A DNA stretch of 64,000 nucleotides from Maribacter arcticus (GTDB lineage: Bacteria > Bacteroidota > Bacteroidia > Flavobacteriales > Flavobacteriaceae), in the NCBI RefSeq assembly GCF_900167935.1, contig NZ_FUYL01000004.1:200256-264255 (forward strand). The letters run 5' to 3'. Positions 28,273 to 37,726 of the stretch are shown piece after piece (within the stretch, counting starts at the first letter, position 1; each line of letters begins with the position of its first letter). The notes under the pieces are model-generated. The model was not told the origin of the DNA and did not search any database. It worked only from the letters and a program-made list of their open reading frames with translations. Position numbers and translations under genes: made by a program.

Positions 28273-29211
28273 ATGAAAAAAGTTTTTAAGTGGGTATATC
28301 ATAATACTCTATTTGGTAAATTATTGATTTATTCTTTTCACACCAGTAAAAATAAACTTTGGCCAGATGAATGGGTTATTAGATATAATTATAGGAAAAG
28401 AAGAAAAAAATCGTTGAACTTAAAAGATCCTCAAACCCTTAACGAAAAAATTAATTGGTTAAAGTTGAACGACAGGAGGTCCTTACACACCCAATGTGCT
28501 GATAAATATGCAGTACGTAGTTATGTAAAGAAGAAAATCGGTGAAGATTACTTAGTGCCTCTATATTTTCAAACCCAAAACCCGGAGGATTTAAAACCAG
28601 AAAATCTACCTGATATTCCATGTATTATAAAAGCAAACCATGATAGTAGTGGAGGAGTTTTCGTGCATAACAAAAATAAATTGAACTATCCTGAATTACA
28701 AGGTAATTTGAAAATTAGATTGGGAAAAAATTATTATAGCTCTAGTAGGGAATGGCAATATAAAAACATTACCCCTCGAATTATAGTAGAAAAATTACTA
28801 ATAACTAAAACCGGTAATATTCCATTGGATTTTAAAGTACATTGTTTTAATGGAAAAGCCCACATGATTCAAGTGGATATAGGGAGAGGTACAAATAAAC
28901 ACTATAGAAATTGGTATTATACAGACTGGACGAGATGCCCCTTTAAATGGACATCAGTTTCAGGTTTAAAAGAAACTAATCCTGCTGAATTTGATGTTTC
29001 ACCGCCTAAAGATTTAGAAAAAATGTGCTTGTTATCCAACCATTTAGCAGAACCATTTGATTATGTTCGCGTAGATTGGTATGATGCAGATGATAAATTG
29101 TATTTTGGTGAAATAACATTTCATCACGATAGCGGTAATAGACCTATTGAACCTGAAGAATGGGATTATAAACTTGGGGAAATGGTTAAGTTAAATTCTA
29201 ATGTAAACTGA
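28273..29211 (+). CDS. TupA-like ATP-grasp amidoligase, copy 2
   Basis: 312 residues, closely related to the protein encoded at 24634 along its whole length: shared blocks are DPQTLNEKINWLKLN, IIKANHDSSGG, DFKVHCFNGKAHM, GRGTNKHYRNWY and LYFGEITFHHDSG. The acidic metal ligand is kept; the position after HH is Asp here and Asn in copy 1. The two copies flank a GT4 gene and the flippase, so they arose by duplication and may act on two different carboxylates or amines of the repeat unit. Amide ligation is inferred from TupA; activity as a sugar or phosphate transferase cannot be excluded. Confidence 0.87.
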   Translation: MKKVFKWVYHNTLFGKLLIYSFHTSKNKLWPDEWVIRYNYRKRRKKSLNLKDPQTLNEKINWLKLNDRRSLHTQCADKYAVRSYVKKKIGEDYLVPLYFQTQNPEDLKPENLPDIPCIIKANHDSSGGVFVHNKNKLNYPELQGNLKIRLGKNYYSSSREWQYKNITPRIIVEKLLITKTGNIPLDFKVHCFNGKAHMIQVDIGRGTNKHYRNWYYTDWTRCPFKWTSVSGLKETNPAEFDVSPPKDLEKMCLLSNHLAEPFDYVRVDWYDADDKLYFGEITFHHDSGNRPIEPEEWDYKLGEMVKLNSNVN

Positions 29212-29219
29212 AAAATATT

Positions 29220-30338
29220 TTGGCAACTCAAGTATTAAAATATCTTGTTCTATTTTTAGTATTGTGTAACATACCTGGTTATTTATATGTATTTACAAAC
29301 GCTACACTTTCTTCAGCTGTTAGCATACTAACATCTATATTTTTAATACTATTTTTTTTTCTTTCAAAGCCTTGGCAAAAACCTGTAATACCATTTATTC
29401 TTTTTACAATTTTATATTTTACCATTGGTAGTTTAAATTATTATGGTGGAGAAGCTGAATTATTTAAAGAGTTTATTCGCTTTTTAATTTTAGTAATTTG
29501 CATCACCGAAGTAATGTATAGATCAACTTACAAAGATTTATTTTATATACTATTACTAGGTGCAATTAGTGTTATTATTAATGCATTTATATTTCCATAT
29601 ACCAATGCCTTATATGGTTTGGTAAAAGGTAGATATGGCGGCTTCTTTCTTAACCCGAATACAGCAGGTATTGTTTGCTTACTAGGTATTGCATTATCCT
29701 ATTCAATAAACAATGTTAAATGGAGAACTGTAGGGCAACTCACTTTTACCCTCGCTGGCTTTTTGACATTATCAAGAACATTTATTGTTGTTTGGCTATT
29801 TATAAATTTTTTAGCAATAATAAAAGACCGAAAAAATTTGTTTGTACCTATTATTGGTATTCTTGCTTTAACCGTAATGGTTACTTTTACGGATCGTAAA
29901 ATATTTGCCGCAGATAGATTTGAAGCGCTTACCGCTTTTTTTGGAGAAGGTGAAGTCAAAACTAAAACAGTAAAAAATGATTCACGAAATGAAACATGGG
30001 CTTTATATTATGATAAAATTTATGAAAAGCCATTTTTTGGTCACGGATATAAATCTTTCCAAAGGGTTACTTCGAGGTCACCTGGAGCCCATAACACTTA
30101 TTTAATGATTATAGGTGAATCTGGTATAATACCGTTTTTACTTTTCATCGGTACATTTATATATTTATTACGCTACTGCTTAAGGTATTTTAAAGAAGAG
30201 CCTTATTTACTGTATACAGTTCTAGTTGTACTATTAAATTTAATGGCAAGCCATACATTCTTTTCTAATTATCAAAGCATAACTCTATCTATTTTTATCT
30301 TTTTAAAGATAAGAACGTTAAAAGCTAATGAAATATAA
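29220..30338 (+). CDS. O-antigen ligase/polymerase-like membrane protein (Wzy role)
   Basis: Integral membrane protein of 372 residues, with about 10-12 helices and a central periplasmic loop that contains FGHGYKSFQRVTS and SPGAHNTYLMIIGESG, the conserved Wzy_C/O-antigen ligase signature with its His. It probably polymerises flipped repeat units in the periplasm. No ATG is available near the N-terminus; the TTG at 29220, eight bases after the upstream stop codon, is the only start that keeps the first helix. The end overlaps the next glycosyltransferase gene by 11 bases. Function as polymerase rather than ligase is inferred from the complete Wzx/Wzy-type context. Confidence 0.87.
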   Translation: MATQVLKYLVLFLVLCNIPGYLYVFTNATLSSAVSILTSIFLILFFFLSKPWQKPVIPFILFTILYFTIGSLNYYGGEAELFKEFIRFLILVICITEVMYRSTYKDLFYILLLGAISVIINAFIFPYTNALYGLVKGRYGGFFLNPNTAGIVCLLGIALSYSINNVKWRTVGQLTFTLAGFLTLSRTFIVVWLFINFLAIIKDRKNLFVPIIGILALTVMVTFTDRKIFAADRFEALTAFFGEGEVKTKTVKNDSRNETWALYYDKIYEKPFFGHGYKSFQRVTSRSPGAHNTYLMIIGESGIIPFLLFIGTFIYLLRYCLRYFKEEPYLLYTVLVVLLNLMASHTFFSNYQSITLSIFIFLKIRTLKANEI

Positions 30339-31434
30339 AACTACAGCCTTGAAAATTCTTTTTATAATACCCAGTTTATCTGCTGGTGGAGCTGAAAAAG
30401 TAATGTCTTTTTTAGCGCAAAATCTTAATGATAAAAAATTTCAAACTAAACTTGTTGTTATTGGTTTTGAAAAAAATAACGCCTACGATATATCAAATGT
30501 AGATACTATATATTTAAATAATACTAGCGTAGGTAAAGCCTTTATGACTATCTTAAAGTTAGTGCGTTCTGAAAAACCTAATGTAGTGTTGAGTTCATTA
30601 TCCCATTTAAATGCGATTATGGGATATGTTTCTTATTTCAATCCTAAAACTATATTTATTGGTAGACAAACAATAGTTCAAAGTGCTCAAAAAGATTTCA
30701 CAGGCAGAACAGGTATTAAAACTAAACTATTTAATTTCGCCTACTACCTAGGGTACAAAGGTTTAAATAAATTAATTAGTCAATCTGATGATATGAAAAA
30801 TGACCTTGTCCAAAATCAGGGTGTTAACGAAGAAAAGGTTGTAACTATCAACAACCCTGTTTCACAAAATTTTAAGGTAAAAGATAAAATACCAGAAATT
30901 GGCAATTTTTATCAATTTATTACTGTAGGTAGATTAACCGAAAAAAAAGGGTATAATCGAATTCTAAATATACTTTTTAAATTTAAATTACCCTTTCATT
31001 ACACTATAATAGGCGATGGTCAAGAAAAAGCTAGTATCCAAGAATTAGCTGATAAATTGAATTTGACTGATAAAATAACCTATATATCATTTACCGACAA
31101 AGTGAATGACTATTTAACTAACAGCCATGTATACCTACAAGGATCATTTGTTGAAGGCTTTCCTAATGCGCTTATTGAAAGTATTTCTGTAGGTACACCT
31201 GCAATAGTTTTCAATGCTCCAGGTGGAATGAATGAAATAATGTTAAACGGCGAAAACGGATACTTAGTTGATAATGAAGAAATGTTTTCTGAAAAACTTG
31301 AAAGTATTGTTAATGATATTAAGGACTTCACTCCAACTAAGGTTAGTGCTGAGGTTAGAAGAAAATATAGTTCTGCACAAATACTATCACAATATGAAGA
31401 TTTGTTTGAGTCACTAATAACCAATAAGTCATAA
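30328..31434 (+). CDS. GT4-family glycosyltransferase
   Basis: GT-B fold transferase, 368 residues. N-terminal segment FIIPSLSAGGAEKVMSFLAQ, C-terminal donor site with VGRLTEKKGYNRILNIL, IGDGQEKASIQELA and the acidic motif GSFVEGFPNALIESISVG. It overlaps the polymerase gene by 11 bases and is followed by another GT4 gene after 10 bases, so it belongs to the same operon. The sugar donor is unknown. Its N-terminal SAGGAEKV block is shared with the transferases at 25766 and 31445, suggesting common ancestry. Confidence 0.9.
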   Translation: MKYKTTALKILFIIPSLSAGGAEKVMSFLAQNLNDKKFQTKLVVIGFEKNNAYDISNVDTIYLNNTSVGKAFMTILKLVRSEKPNVVLSSLSHLNAIMGYVSYFNPKTIFIGRQTIVQSAQKDFTGRTGIKTKLFNFAYYLGYKGLNKLISQSDDMKNDLVQNQGVNEEKVVTINNPVSQNFKVKDKIPEIGNFYQFITVGRLTEKKGYNRILNILFKFKLPFHYTIIGDGQEKASIQELADKLNLTDKITYISFTDKVNDYLTNSHVYLQGSFVEGFPNALIESISVGTPAIVFNAPGGMNEIMLNGENGYLVDNEEMFSEKLESIVNDIKDFTPTKVSAEVRRKYSSAQILSQYEDLFESLITNKS

Positions 31435-31444
31435 ATAATTTTTT

Positions 31445-32596
31445 TTGAAAAACGAATACACAAAAATTGCAATATTAATATTCTCGTTAGCAGGTGGTGG
31501 AGCAGAACGAGTAGTTTCATATCTACTGCCTTTTCTAAAAAATAAAGGTTTTGACGTTCATTTGATTTTAATGAACGAAACTATAAGCTATGATATACCA
31601 AAAGATATACCTATACATTTTATTGAAAATTCCTGGGGTAACGAAAGTGGTCTTCTTAAACTAGTAAAATTACCCATATTGGCGTATAAATATGCGAAAT
31701 TATTAAAGTCATTAGAAATCACGCATTCGTTTGCCATGCTTACTAGGTCTAGTTATATCAATATTCTATCGCGATATTTCACCTCCCACAAATTCAAACT
31801 TATTATAAGTGAACGTTCTCATCCAAGTATGCAATATGGATATGGCAATTTACAATCTAAAATCAATAATTGGCTCATTAAACGTTTATACCCTAAAGCA
31901 GATAAGATAATATGTAATTCTATAGGTAATGGAGAAGATTTAATCAACAATTATAATATTCCAAAACAGAAAATTACAGTTATTAATAATCCCATCAATA
32001 TTGAGGCAATAGAGGCTGTAGAAAAAGAACAAGAAATTTTTAAATCGAATACATTTAATCTTGTCACCATAGGTCGTATGGATAAAGGTAAAAATCACGA
32101 ACTGTTAATTAGAGCAGTAGAAGGTTTTTCTAATATTCATTTATACATACTTGGTGATGGAGTTTTACGGGATTTTTTAGAAGGATTAGTTATTGATAAA
32201 AATTTAAAGGACAGAGTAACGTTTTTAGGCTTTGATAACAACCCCTTTAAGTATTTAAAAGCTGCAGATTTATTTGTTTTTGGATCTAATCATGAAGGAT
32301 TTCCTAATGTACTTCTTGAAGCAATGTGCTGTGGATTACCAATACTAAGCACTAATTGCAAATCAGGACCTGATGAAATTATGCAACTTACCACTCCCAT
32401 AACCGATGATATTATGTTAACCGATTATGGTATATTATCGCCAGTTGAAAACGTTGAACTTTTCAAAAAAGGTCTCTCCTATTGCCTAGAACATCCCGAC
32501 TATTTAGCTCAATGTAGAATAAACGTAAAAAAACGCATTCAAGATTTTAAACGAGAACCTATTTTAGAATTATACACTGCTCACATTTTATCTTAA
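31445..32596 (+). CDS. GT4-family glycosyltransferase
   Basis: GT-B transferase of 383 residues with SLAGGGAERVVSYLLPFL near the N-terminus, IGRMDKGKNHELLIRAV, LGDGVLRDFLEGL and NHEGFPNVLLEAMCCGLP with the conserved acidic pair in the donor site. The N-terminal beta strand begins within ten residues of the TTG at 31445, and no ATG precedes it in frame after the upstream stop, so TTG is the likely start. Ten bases separate it from the previous transferase gene and three from the next one. Acceptor and donor are not predictable here. Confidence 0.89.
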   Translation: MKNEYTKIAILIFSLAGGGAERVVSYLLPFLKNKGFDVHLILMNETISYDIPKDIPIHFIENSWGNESGLLKLVKLPILAYKYAKLLKSLEITHSFAMLTRSSYINILSRYFTSHKFKLIISERSHPSMQYGYGNLQSKINNWLIKRLYPKADKIICNSIGNGEDLINNYNIPKQKITVINNPINIEAIEAVEKEQEIFKSNTFNLVTIGRMDKGKNHELLIRAVEGFSNIHLYILGDGVLRDFLEGLVIDKNLKDRVTFLGFDNNPFKYLKAADLFVFGSNHEGFPNVLLEAMCCGLPILSTNCKSGPDEIMQLTTPITDDIMLTDYGILSPVENVELFKKGLSYCLEHPDYLAQCRINVKKRIQDFKREPILELYTAHILS

Positions 32597-32599
32597 AAT

Positions 32600-33781
32600 A
32601 TGTCTTCAGTTAAACCCTATACATCCAGAAAAAAAATAATTAGATCGGCCGCAGTACCAGGTTCGTTGTATGGATTATTAACTGGTCAACTTCGGTTTTT
32701 AAATCAACACTATGAAGTAATTGGTGTAGCTTCTGAAGGAGCTATTATGGAAATAGTTGCTCAGCGCGAAGGTATACGTACAGAATCTATAAATATAGAG
32801 CGCTCCATTAGCCCAATTAAAGACTTAATTTCATTATTTAAACTGTACAGGTTTTTTCTTAAAGAAAAACCAATGATGGTGCATTCCATTACTCCTAAAG
32901 CTGGGCTGCTTAGTATGGTAGCCGCATATTTCGCAAAAGTTCCTGTTAGAGCTCATACTTTTACAGGTTTAATATTCCCAACGCAAACTGGTTTTTTAAA
33001 AAAATTACTACTCTTATTTGACAAAATTATCTGTGCATTCGCCACCAACGTTTACCCAGAAGGCAACGGCGTAAAAAACGATTTAATACAGTATAAAGTA
33101 ACCAAAAAACCATTAAAAGTAATAGCAAATGGCAATGTAAATGGTAAGGATTTAACTTTCTTTGACCCTCTCCTATTCCCCAAAGAATCTACAAAATCTG
33201 AAAAGAACAAACTTGGTATTACTGAAAACGATTTTGTTTTCATCTTTATTGGAAGGTTAGTGAATGATAAAGGTATTAACGAATTAATCCATTCTTTTTC
33301 CCAACTAAGTAAAAAACATTCTGCGATTAAATTGATTCTTGTGGGATCACACGAAGGTGAAACAGATGTTTTACCAAATAGCACTTGGGGTTTACTGAAT
33401 TCTGAGGAAAATATAATTTGGGTAGGGCAACAAGATGATATTAGACCTTATTTATCAATGGCAAATGCCCTTGTTTTTCCTAGCTATCGTGAAGGGTTCC
33501 CAAACGTAGTGCTTGAGGCAGGTGCAATGGGTCTACCCGCCTTGGTAACGGATATTAACGGAAGTAATGAAATTATTGTACATGGCAAGAATGGATATAT
33601 TGTTCCGTCGAAAGATGAACAGGCACTATTAGAAGCCATGACGCTATTTGTAGAAGATTCACAGTTAGTATCGAATATGGCGCAGCTTGCACGGCCGATG
33701 ATTGCAAATCGTTATGAACAAAACTTTGTTTGGGAATCGCTATTAAATGAATATAAGCGAATAGAGCATAAGGATAGTTAA
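32600..33781 (+). CDS. GT4-family glycosyltransferase (PglA/EpsD-like)
   Basis: GT-B transferase of 393 residues. Its N-terminal domain (VPGSLYGLLTGQLRFL, HSITPKAGLLSMVAAYFAKV, RAHTFTGLIFPTQTG) resembles the PglA/EpsD-type branch that adds the second sugar onto an undecaprenyl-PP-linked monosaccharide. The donor domain shows IGRLVNDKGINELIHSF and SYREGFPNVVLEAGAMGLP. It is the last transferase before the PglC-type initiating enzyme, 381 bases downstream, in keeping with an early step in assembly. It starts three bases after the previous gene. Specificity is inferred only by similarity of the N-terminal domain. Confidence 0.87.
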   Translation: MSSVKPYTSRKKIIRSAAVPGSLYGLLTGQLRFLNQHYEVIGVASEGAIMEIVAQREGIRTESINIERSISPIKDLISLFKLYRFFLKEKPMMVHSITPKAGLLSMVAAYFAKVPVRAHTFTGLIFPTQTGFLKKLLLLFDKIICAFATNVYPEGNGVKNDLIQYKVTKKPLKVIANGNVNGKDLTFFDPLLFPKESTKSEKNKLGITENDFVFIFIGRLVNDKGINELIHSFSQLSKKHSAIKLILVGSHEGETDVLPNSTWGLLNSEENIIWVGQQDDIRPYLSMANALVFPSYREGFPNVVLEAGAMGLPALVTDINGSNEIIVHGKNGYIVPSKDEQALLEAMTLFVEDSQLVSNMAQLARPMIANRYEQNFVWESLLNEYKRIEHKDS

Positions 33782-34162
33782 GGATCCACTACTTGGTTTT
33801 TATAGGTAATGGATTTAGACCCCATAAATCGACCTATCTCCTAAATAGAAGTCTGTACATTAATAATTAGATGAATTTTTTCAAGTTTATTTGAGCATCA
33901 ACTACGTGAAAAATATGTATTTTGGTTATTAATAGGTACGCGTTTTTCGCCATGTTTACCAATAAATTAACTTCCTATAAAATAAGAATTTAATTTCCAA
34001 ACGGACTTATTAAACTTAAAAATACACCTTGCAATAAGTTGAGAATTCGCTAGTTAAAGATTTGCACCAGTTCTTTAATCCAGAATAAAAGTACTTGGTC
34101 TATTTACTATCTTTTAAGAATCTATTATTACGTAATTTAGCGTCCTAATTATAAATAATAGT
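33782..34162. other. Intergenic region before the initiating transferase
   Basis: 381 AT-rich bases without a credible gene. TAATTTAG near 34133-34140 is a weak match to the -7 consensus and may drive the gene at 34163. I see no hairpin or remnant. Confidence 0.3.
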
Positions 34163-34780
34163 ATGTATACGCGGTTTTTTAAGGGATTTTTCGATGTTTT
34201 AATAGCTGCACTAGTTCTTTTGGTTTTTAGCCCCCTATTTTTAATCATCTGGGTTTCGTTGTCTATTGCAAACAATGGTAGCGCCTTCTTTTATCAACAA
34301 AGACCAGGTAAAGAGAAAAAGGTGTTTAAAATTTTAAAATTCAAATCAATGAATGATAAAAAGGATAAAGATGGAAATCTTCTTCCTGATTATCAACGCA
34401 TGACCGCCATAGGTAAGTTCATTAGAAATACCTCTCTAGATGAATTACCACAATTATTAAACGTACTCAAAGGTGACATGAGTCTTGTAGGTCCAAGACC
34501 TCTTCTGGTTTCCTACCTCCCTTTATACAGTGTTGAACAAAACAAAAGACATTTGGTTAAACCTGGTATTACCGGTTGGGCGCAAGTTAATGGTAGAAAT
34601 ACCATTTCTTGGGATAAAAAATTTGAATATGACGTTTGGTATGTAGAACACCTTTCTTTTTTACTTGATGTCAAAATATTTTTCATGACCCTTAAAAAAG
34701 TATTCAAGAGGGCAGATATATCAGCATCGGATAATACTACCATGGAAAGATTTGTTGGAAATGAAAATCCTAATCTATAG
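34163..34780 (+). CDS. PglC-type phosphoglycosyl transferase (initiating sugar transferase)
   Basis: Small monotopic phosphoglycosyl transferase, 205 residues: transfers a sugar-1-phosphate from UDP-sugar to undecaprenyl phosphate, the first committed step of repeat-unit assembly. One re-entrant hydrophobic helix (VLIAALVLLVFSPLFLIIW) is followed by the family core: FKSMND, the catalytic Asp-Glu pair in RNTSLDELPQLLNVLKGDMS, VGPRPLL, and the end motif KPGITGWAQVNGRN. The short length without extra N-terminal helices matches PglC and EpsL rather than WbaP. With the PglF- and PglE-like enzymes at 10942-14006 it suggests initiation with a 4-amino-6-deoxy HexNAc sugar. Confidence 0.93.
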   Translation: MYTRFFKGFFDVLIAALVLLVFSPLFLIIWVSLSIANNGSAFFYQQRPGKEKKVFKILKFKSMNDKKDKDGNLLPDYQRMTAIGKFIRNTSLDELPQLLNVLKGDMSLVGPRPLLVSYLPLYSVEQNKRHLVKPGITGWAQVNGRNTISWDKKFEYDVWYVEHLSFLLDVKIFFMTLKKVFKRADISASDNTTMERFVGNENPNL

Positions 34781-34850
34781 CTTTATCAGGTAGAAGCAAT
34801 AATAATACCTGTATAGGGCACGTTATACTATCGCATAGTAAATTGTGAAA

Positions 34851-35597
34851 ATGAAAACAGTAATGATTTTAGGGGGTGCCAAAGGTGTAGGCAAAGAAAT
34901 ATTGAAGTCTTGTATTGAAAAAGGATACAATGTTGCTTTCAGTGGCAGAAAATCAACTATAGGCAATCAACTTATCCAATCATTAAATGCGAAAAACAGG
35001 CTCTATTTTCATGAATTAGACCTGAACAATATAAATGAAATCGAGAATTTTTACCTTGAAACCATTAAACGATTTAAAAAGATAGACTCTTTAATTTTGT
35101 ATGCCGGTATATCACCAGTATCCTCAATACTGGACACGGAAGAAGAAATTTACGACAGTGTATTCAATATAAACCTAAAGGCTCCATTTTTCCTATTAAA
35201 GCATGTTCTAAAATCAATGAAGAATAATAACACCGGTTCTATTGTTTTCTTTGGTTCAGCCCATATGGATTATGGAGAAATAGATAGAGCTCCTTATGCG
35301 CTAACTAAAAGTTCCCTTTATACATTATCAAATCATATTGCTCATCATTATGCAAAATATGGCATTAGATCTAACTATGTGGTTATGGGCTGGACTAATA
35401 CAGAAGGTGAACTTGAATTGAGAACCAAGGAAGGAATAAGTGAAAAGGAATTGAAAAATAAAGCCTCAAACGTTGTTCCAATGGGAAGAATGCTTAATAG
35501 TTTTGATCCGGTACCTGCGGTAATGTATTTTATTTCTGATCAGTCAGCAATGACTACCGGCTCAATTATAAGAATTACAGGCGGAGAGTATATATAG
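34851..35597 (+). CDS. SDR-family NAD(P)-dependent oxidoreductase
   Basis: Classical short-chain dehydrogenase, 249 residues. Seen: nucleotide motif ILGGAKGVGKE, LYAGISP in place of NNAG, a Ser in FFGSAHMDYG, the catalytic YALTKSS and a C-terminal TTGSIIRITGGEYI. I chose the ATG at 34851; an in-frame GTG lies two codons upstream. The next gene encodes an SMP-30 type lactonase, 9 bases downstream. A sugar dehydrogenase that makes a lactone, followed by a lactonase, is the simplest reading, but the substrate is unknown. It is the first gene of a six-gene block that includes an ATP-grasp ligase. Confidence 0.88.
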   Translation: MKTVMILGGAKGVGKEILKSCIEKGYNVAFSGRKSTIGNQLIQSLNAKNRLYFHELDLNNINEIENFYLETIKRFKKIDSLILYAGISPVSSILDTEEEIYDSVFNINLKAPFFLLKHVLKSMKNNNTGSIVFFGSAHMDYGEIDRAPYALTKSSLYTLSNHIAHHYAKYGIRSNYVVMGWTNTEGELELRTKEGISEKELKNKASNVVPMGRMLNSFDPVPAVMYFISDQSAMTTGSIIRITGGEYI

Positions 35598-35606
35598 TTA
35601 TCATTT

Positions 35607-36425
35607 ATGATTCATTCATTAATATTTCATTCTAATTCTGAGCTTCTAGAAGGACCTGTATTTGATAAAGAGAATAATTACCTTTATTTTGTATCCATCT
35701 TAGACTATTTGATTTATTTTCACAACCCACAAACCAACGAAATCCTAAGTATAAAACTAGACTCACCTGTTAGTTGTATTTATATATTAGGAAATAAGAA
35801 AGTCTTAGCTGCATCTAAAAATGGTTTTTTCGAAATTGACTTTAATACATTAGAAAAGAAATTTGTTTTTCAAATAGACATAGATGATTCAGTTAGATAT
35901 AATGACGGAATAAAAGATTCAATAGGAAGATTTATTATTGGAACCATGGGGTATCCTGAGGTGAAAAAAAATGTAGGAAAGGTGTTTTCATACCATAAAG
36001 GAGAGTCTAAAACAATTATAGACAATACTACTATTTCTAATGGTTTAGCTTTCTCCTTAGATAATAAATATCTTTACTTTATTGATACTCCGACAAAAAA
36101 AGTTGCACGGTATTTTTATGATTTAAAAACTGGAGAATTAAAATTTGAATCATACGTTGTCCAATTAAAAGGCTCTGGGAGTCCTGATGGAATGTGTATT
36201 GATAGTCAGGGAATGTTATGGATTGCCGAATGGGGAGGCGGATGTGTTTCTCAGTGGAATCCAATGAACGGTTTAAAACTAAAAGAATTAGAACTACCCT
36301 GTATTAATGTTACATCTTGCTGTTTTGACAATCATTCGAACTTATATGTTACGACTGCAAAGTCTGAATCTAAAAATGATATTTACGGTGGTGGATTGTT
36401 CTACCTTAAATTAAATAAAATTTAA
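35607..36425 (+). CDS. SMP-30/gluconolactonase-like beta-propeller protein
   Basis: 272-residue six-bladed propeller of the SMP-30/gluconolactonase family, which hydrolyses sugar lactones using a divalent metal. The expected ligands are visible: Glu in LLEGPVFD, Asn in RYNDGIKDSIGRFIIGTMG, Asn in ISNGLAFSLDNKYLYFID and Asp in GSPDGMCIDSQGMLWIAEWGG. It has no signal peptide, so it should act in the cytoplasm. It is unusual inside a capsule locus and lies directly after an SDR gene and 4 bases before a GT2 gene, which suggests a job in making an acid building block. This role is inference; a catabolic origin is possible. Confidence 0.85.
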   Translation: MIHSLIFHSNSELLEGPVFDKENNYLYFVSILDYLIYFHNPQTNEILSIKLDSPVSCIYILGNKKVLAASKNGFFEIDFNTLEKKFVFQIDIDDSVRYNDGIKDSIGRFIIGTMGYPEVKKNVGKVFSYHKGESKTIIDNTTISNGLAFSLDNKYLYFIDTPTKKVARYFYDLKTGELKFESYVVQLKGSGSPDGMCIDSQGMLWIAEWGGGCVSQWNPMNGLKLKELELPCINVTSCCFDNHSNLYVTTAKSESKNDIYGGGLFYLKLNKI

Positions 36426-36429
36426 ATCT

Positions 36430-37662
36430 ATGAACACTGTTAAAATTAGTGTAATCGTTCCTATTTTTCGAATAGAAAAATATTTACCTAAATGTATTGA
36501 CAGCCTATTAAATCAGTCTTTTAATGACTTTGAGTTAATTTTGGTAGATGATGGTAGTCCTGACAATTGTCCTAAAATTTGTGATGATTTCGCAAAAACA
36601 GACTCGCGAATTAAAGTCATTCATAAAAAAAATGGTGGACTTGTAAGTGCAAGAAAAGAAGGATTGAAGAACGCTAGTGGCACCTATGTAACATTTGTGG
36701 ACGGTGATGATTGGGTAGATAAATTTTATCTAGACATATTATTTAATCTTGCTGTGGCAAATGATGCCGACCTAGTTGTTACTGGTCATTTTAGAGAATT
36801 TGACGGAAAGATTGAAACTATTAAGCCAAAAATGGTTGGGGTATATGATGAAAACGAATTAAAATCTTTAATTCTACCAAATGCCATCTACAATGGCGAG
36901 TTTTGTGAACATGGAATATCAACATATGTATGGAACAAGCTTTTTAAAAGAGAATTGCTTTCTACAGTTCTTTTTGATGTACCAAATGAAATTGTTATGG
37001 GAGAAGATGCTGCAATTACCTTCTCATATCTAACCATATCTAAGAGTCTTGTAATAAGTAGTACTCCTCTTTATTATTATAGACAGCGACATGATTCGAT
37101 TGTAAAGTCTGTAGAAAATCCAAAAACTGAATATTATAGATTAGGGTTGCTAATGAATTACCTGCAATCTAAATTGCAAAACTCATTAGATGAGAATAAC
37201 ATTAAAGAACAGATAACCTATTACTTGTACTCCCAAATTTTAGTAAGATCCGGGGGTTTAATATATGATGAAGAAGGAAAATTAATTTTCAATCCTTTTT
37301 TAAATGTTGAATCCAAATCTAAAGTTATCATCTATAGTTCTGGGTCTTTTGGTCAACATATACTTTCAACTAATATTAAAAACAACTTTTTTAAAGTTAT
37401 TGAATGGATAGATATTGATTATCATGAATTGAATATTGGTGAAAATTTTGTAAAACCTATTAGTTCTATATCAAATTCAGACTATGATTATTTAATTATA
37501 GCAACTATAAACCCAACATATTATAACGATATTAAAAAAGAGTTGAGCTTAGTAGGTGTCGATCAGAAAAAAATAGTAAAAATCAATACTGATATAAACG
37601 AAATCAGTAAACTACTACTTCAGTTAGGGTTTGACACTAATTTTATATTTCAAAAAAATTAA
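36430..37662 (+). CDS. GT2-family glycosyltransferase with C-terminal Rossmann-like domain
   Basis: Inverting GT-A glycosyltransferase, 410 residues. The N-terminal domain starts with ISVIVPIFRIEKYLPKCIDS, then LVDDGSPDN (nucleotide and metal binding) and FVDGDDWVD (DxD), with a likely catalytic base in MGEDAAITFSYL. After about residue 290 comes a second domain beginning SKVIIYSSGSFGQHIL, a Rossmann-type nucleotide-binding start, with YDYLIIATINPTYYNDI. Similar C-terminal modules occur on some capsule GT2 enzymes; their function is not established. It sits between the lactonase and the ATP-grasp genes. Confidence 0.87.
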   Translation: MNTVKISVIVPIFRIEKYLPKCIDSLLNQSFNDFELILVDDGSPDNCPKICDDFAKTDSRIKVIHKKNGGLVSARKEGLKNASGTYVTFVDGDDWVDKFYLDILFNLAVANDADLVVTGHFREFDGKIETIKPKMVGVYDENELKSLILPNAIYNGEFCEHGISTYVWNKLFKRELLSTVLFDVPNEIVMGEDAAITFSYLTISKSLVISSTPLYYYRQRHDSIVKSVENPKTEYYRLGLLMNYLQSKLQNSLDENNIKEQITYYLYSQILVRSGGLIYDEEGKLIFNPFLNVESKSKVIIYSSGSFGQHILSTNIKNNFFKVIEWIDIDYHELNIGENFVKPISSISNSDYDYLIIATINPTYYNDIKKELSLVGVDQKKIVKINTDINEISKLLLQLGFDTNFIFQKN

Positions 37663-37726
37663 ATTTTATTGAAATTAACCAACATCATTATAACTACGAT
37701 TTTATATAAAAAACAAGGTTTTACCT

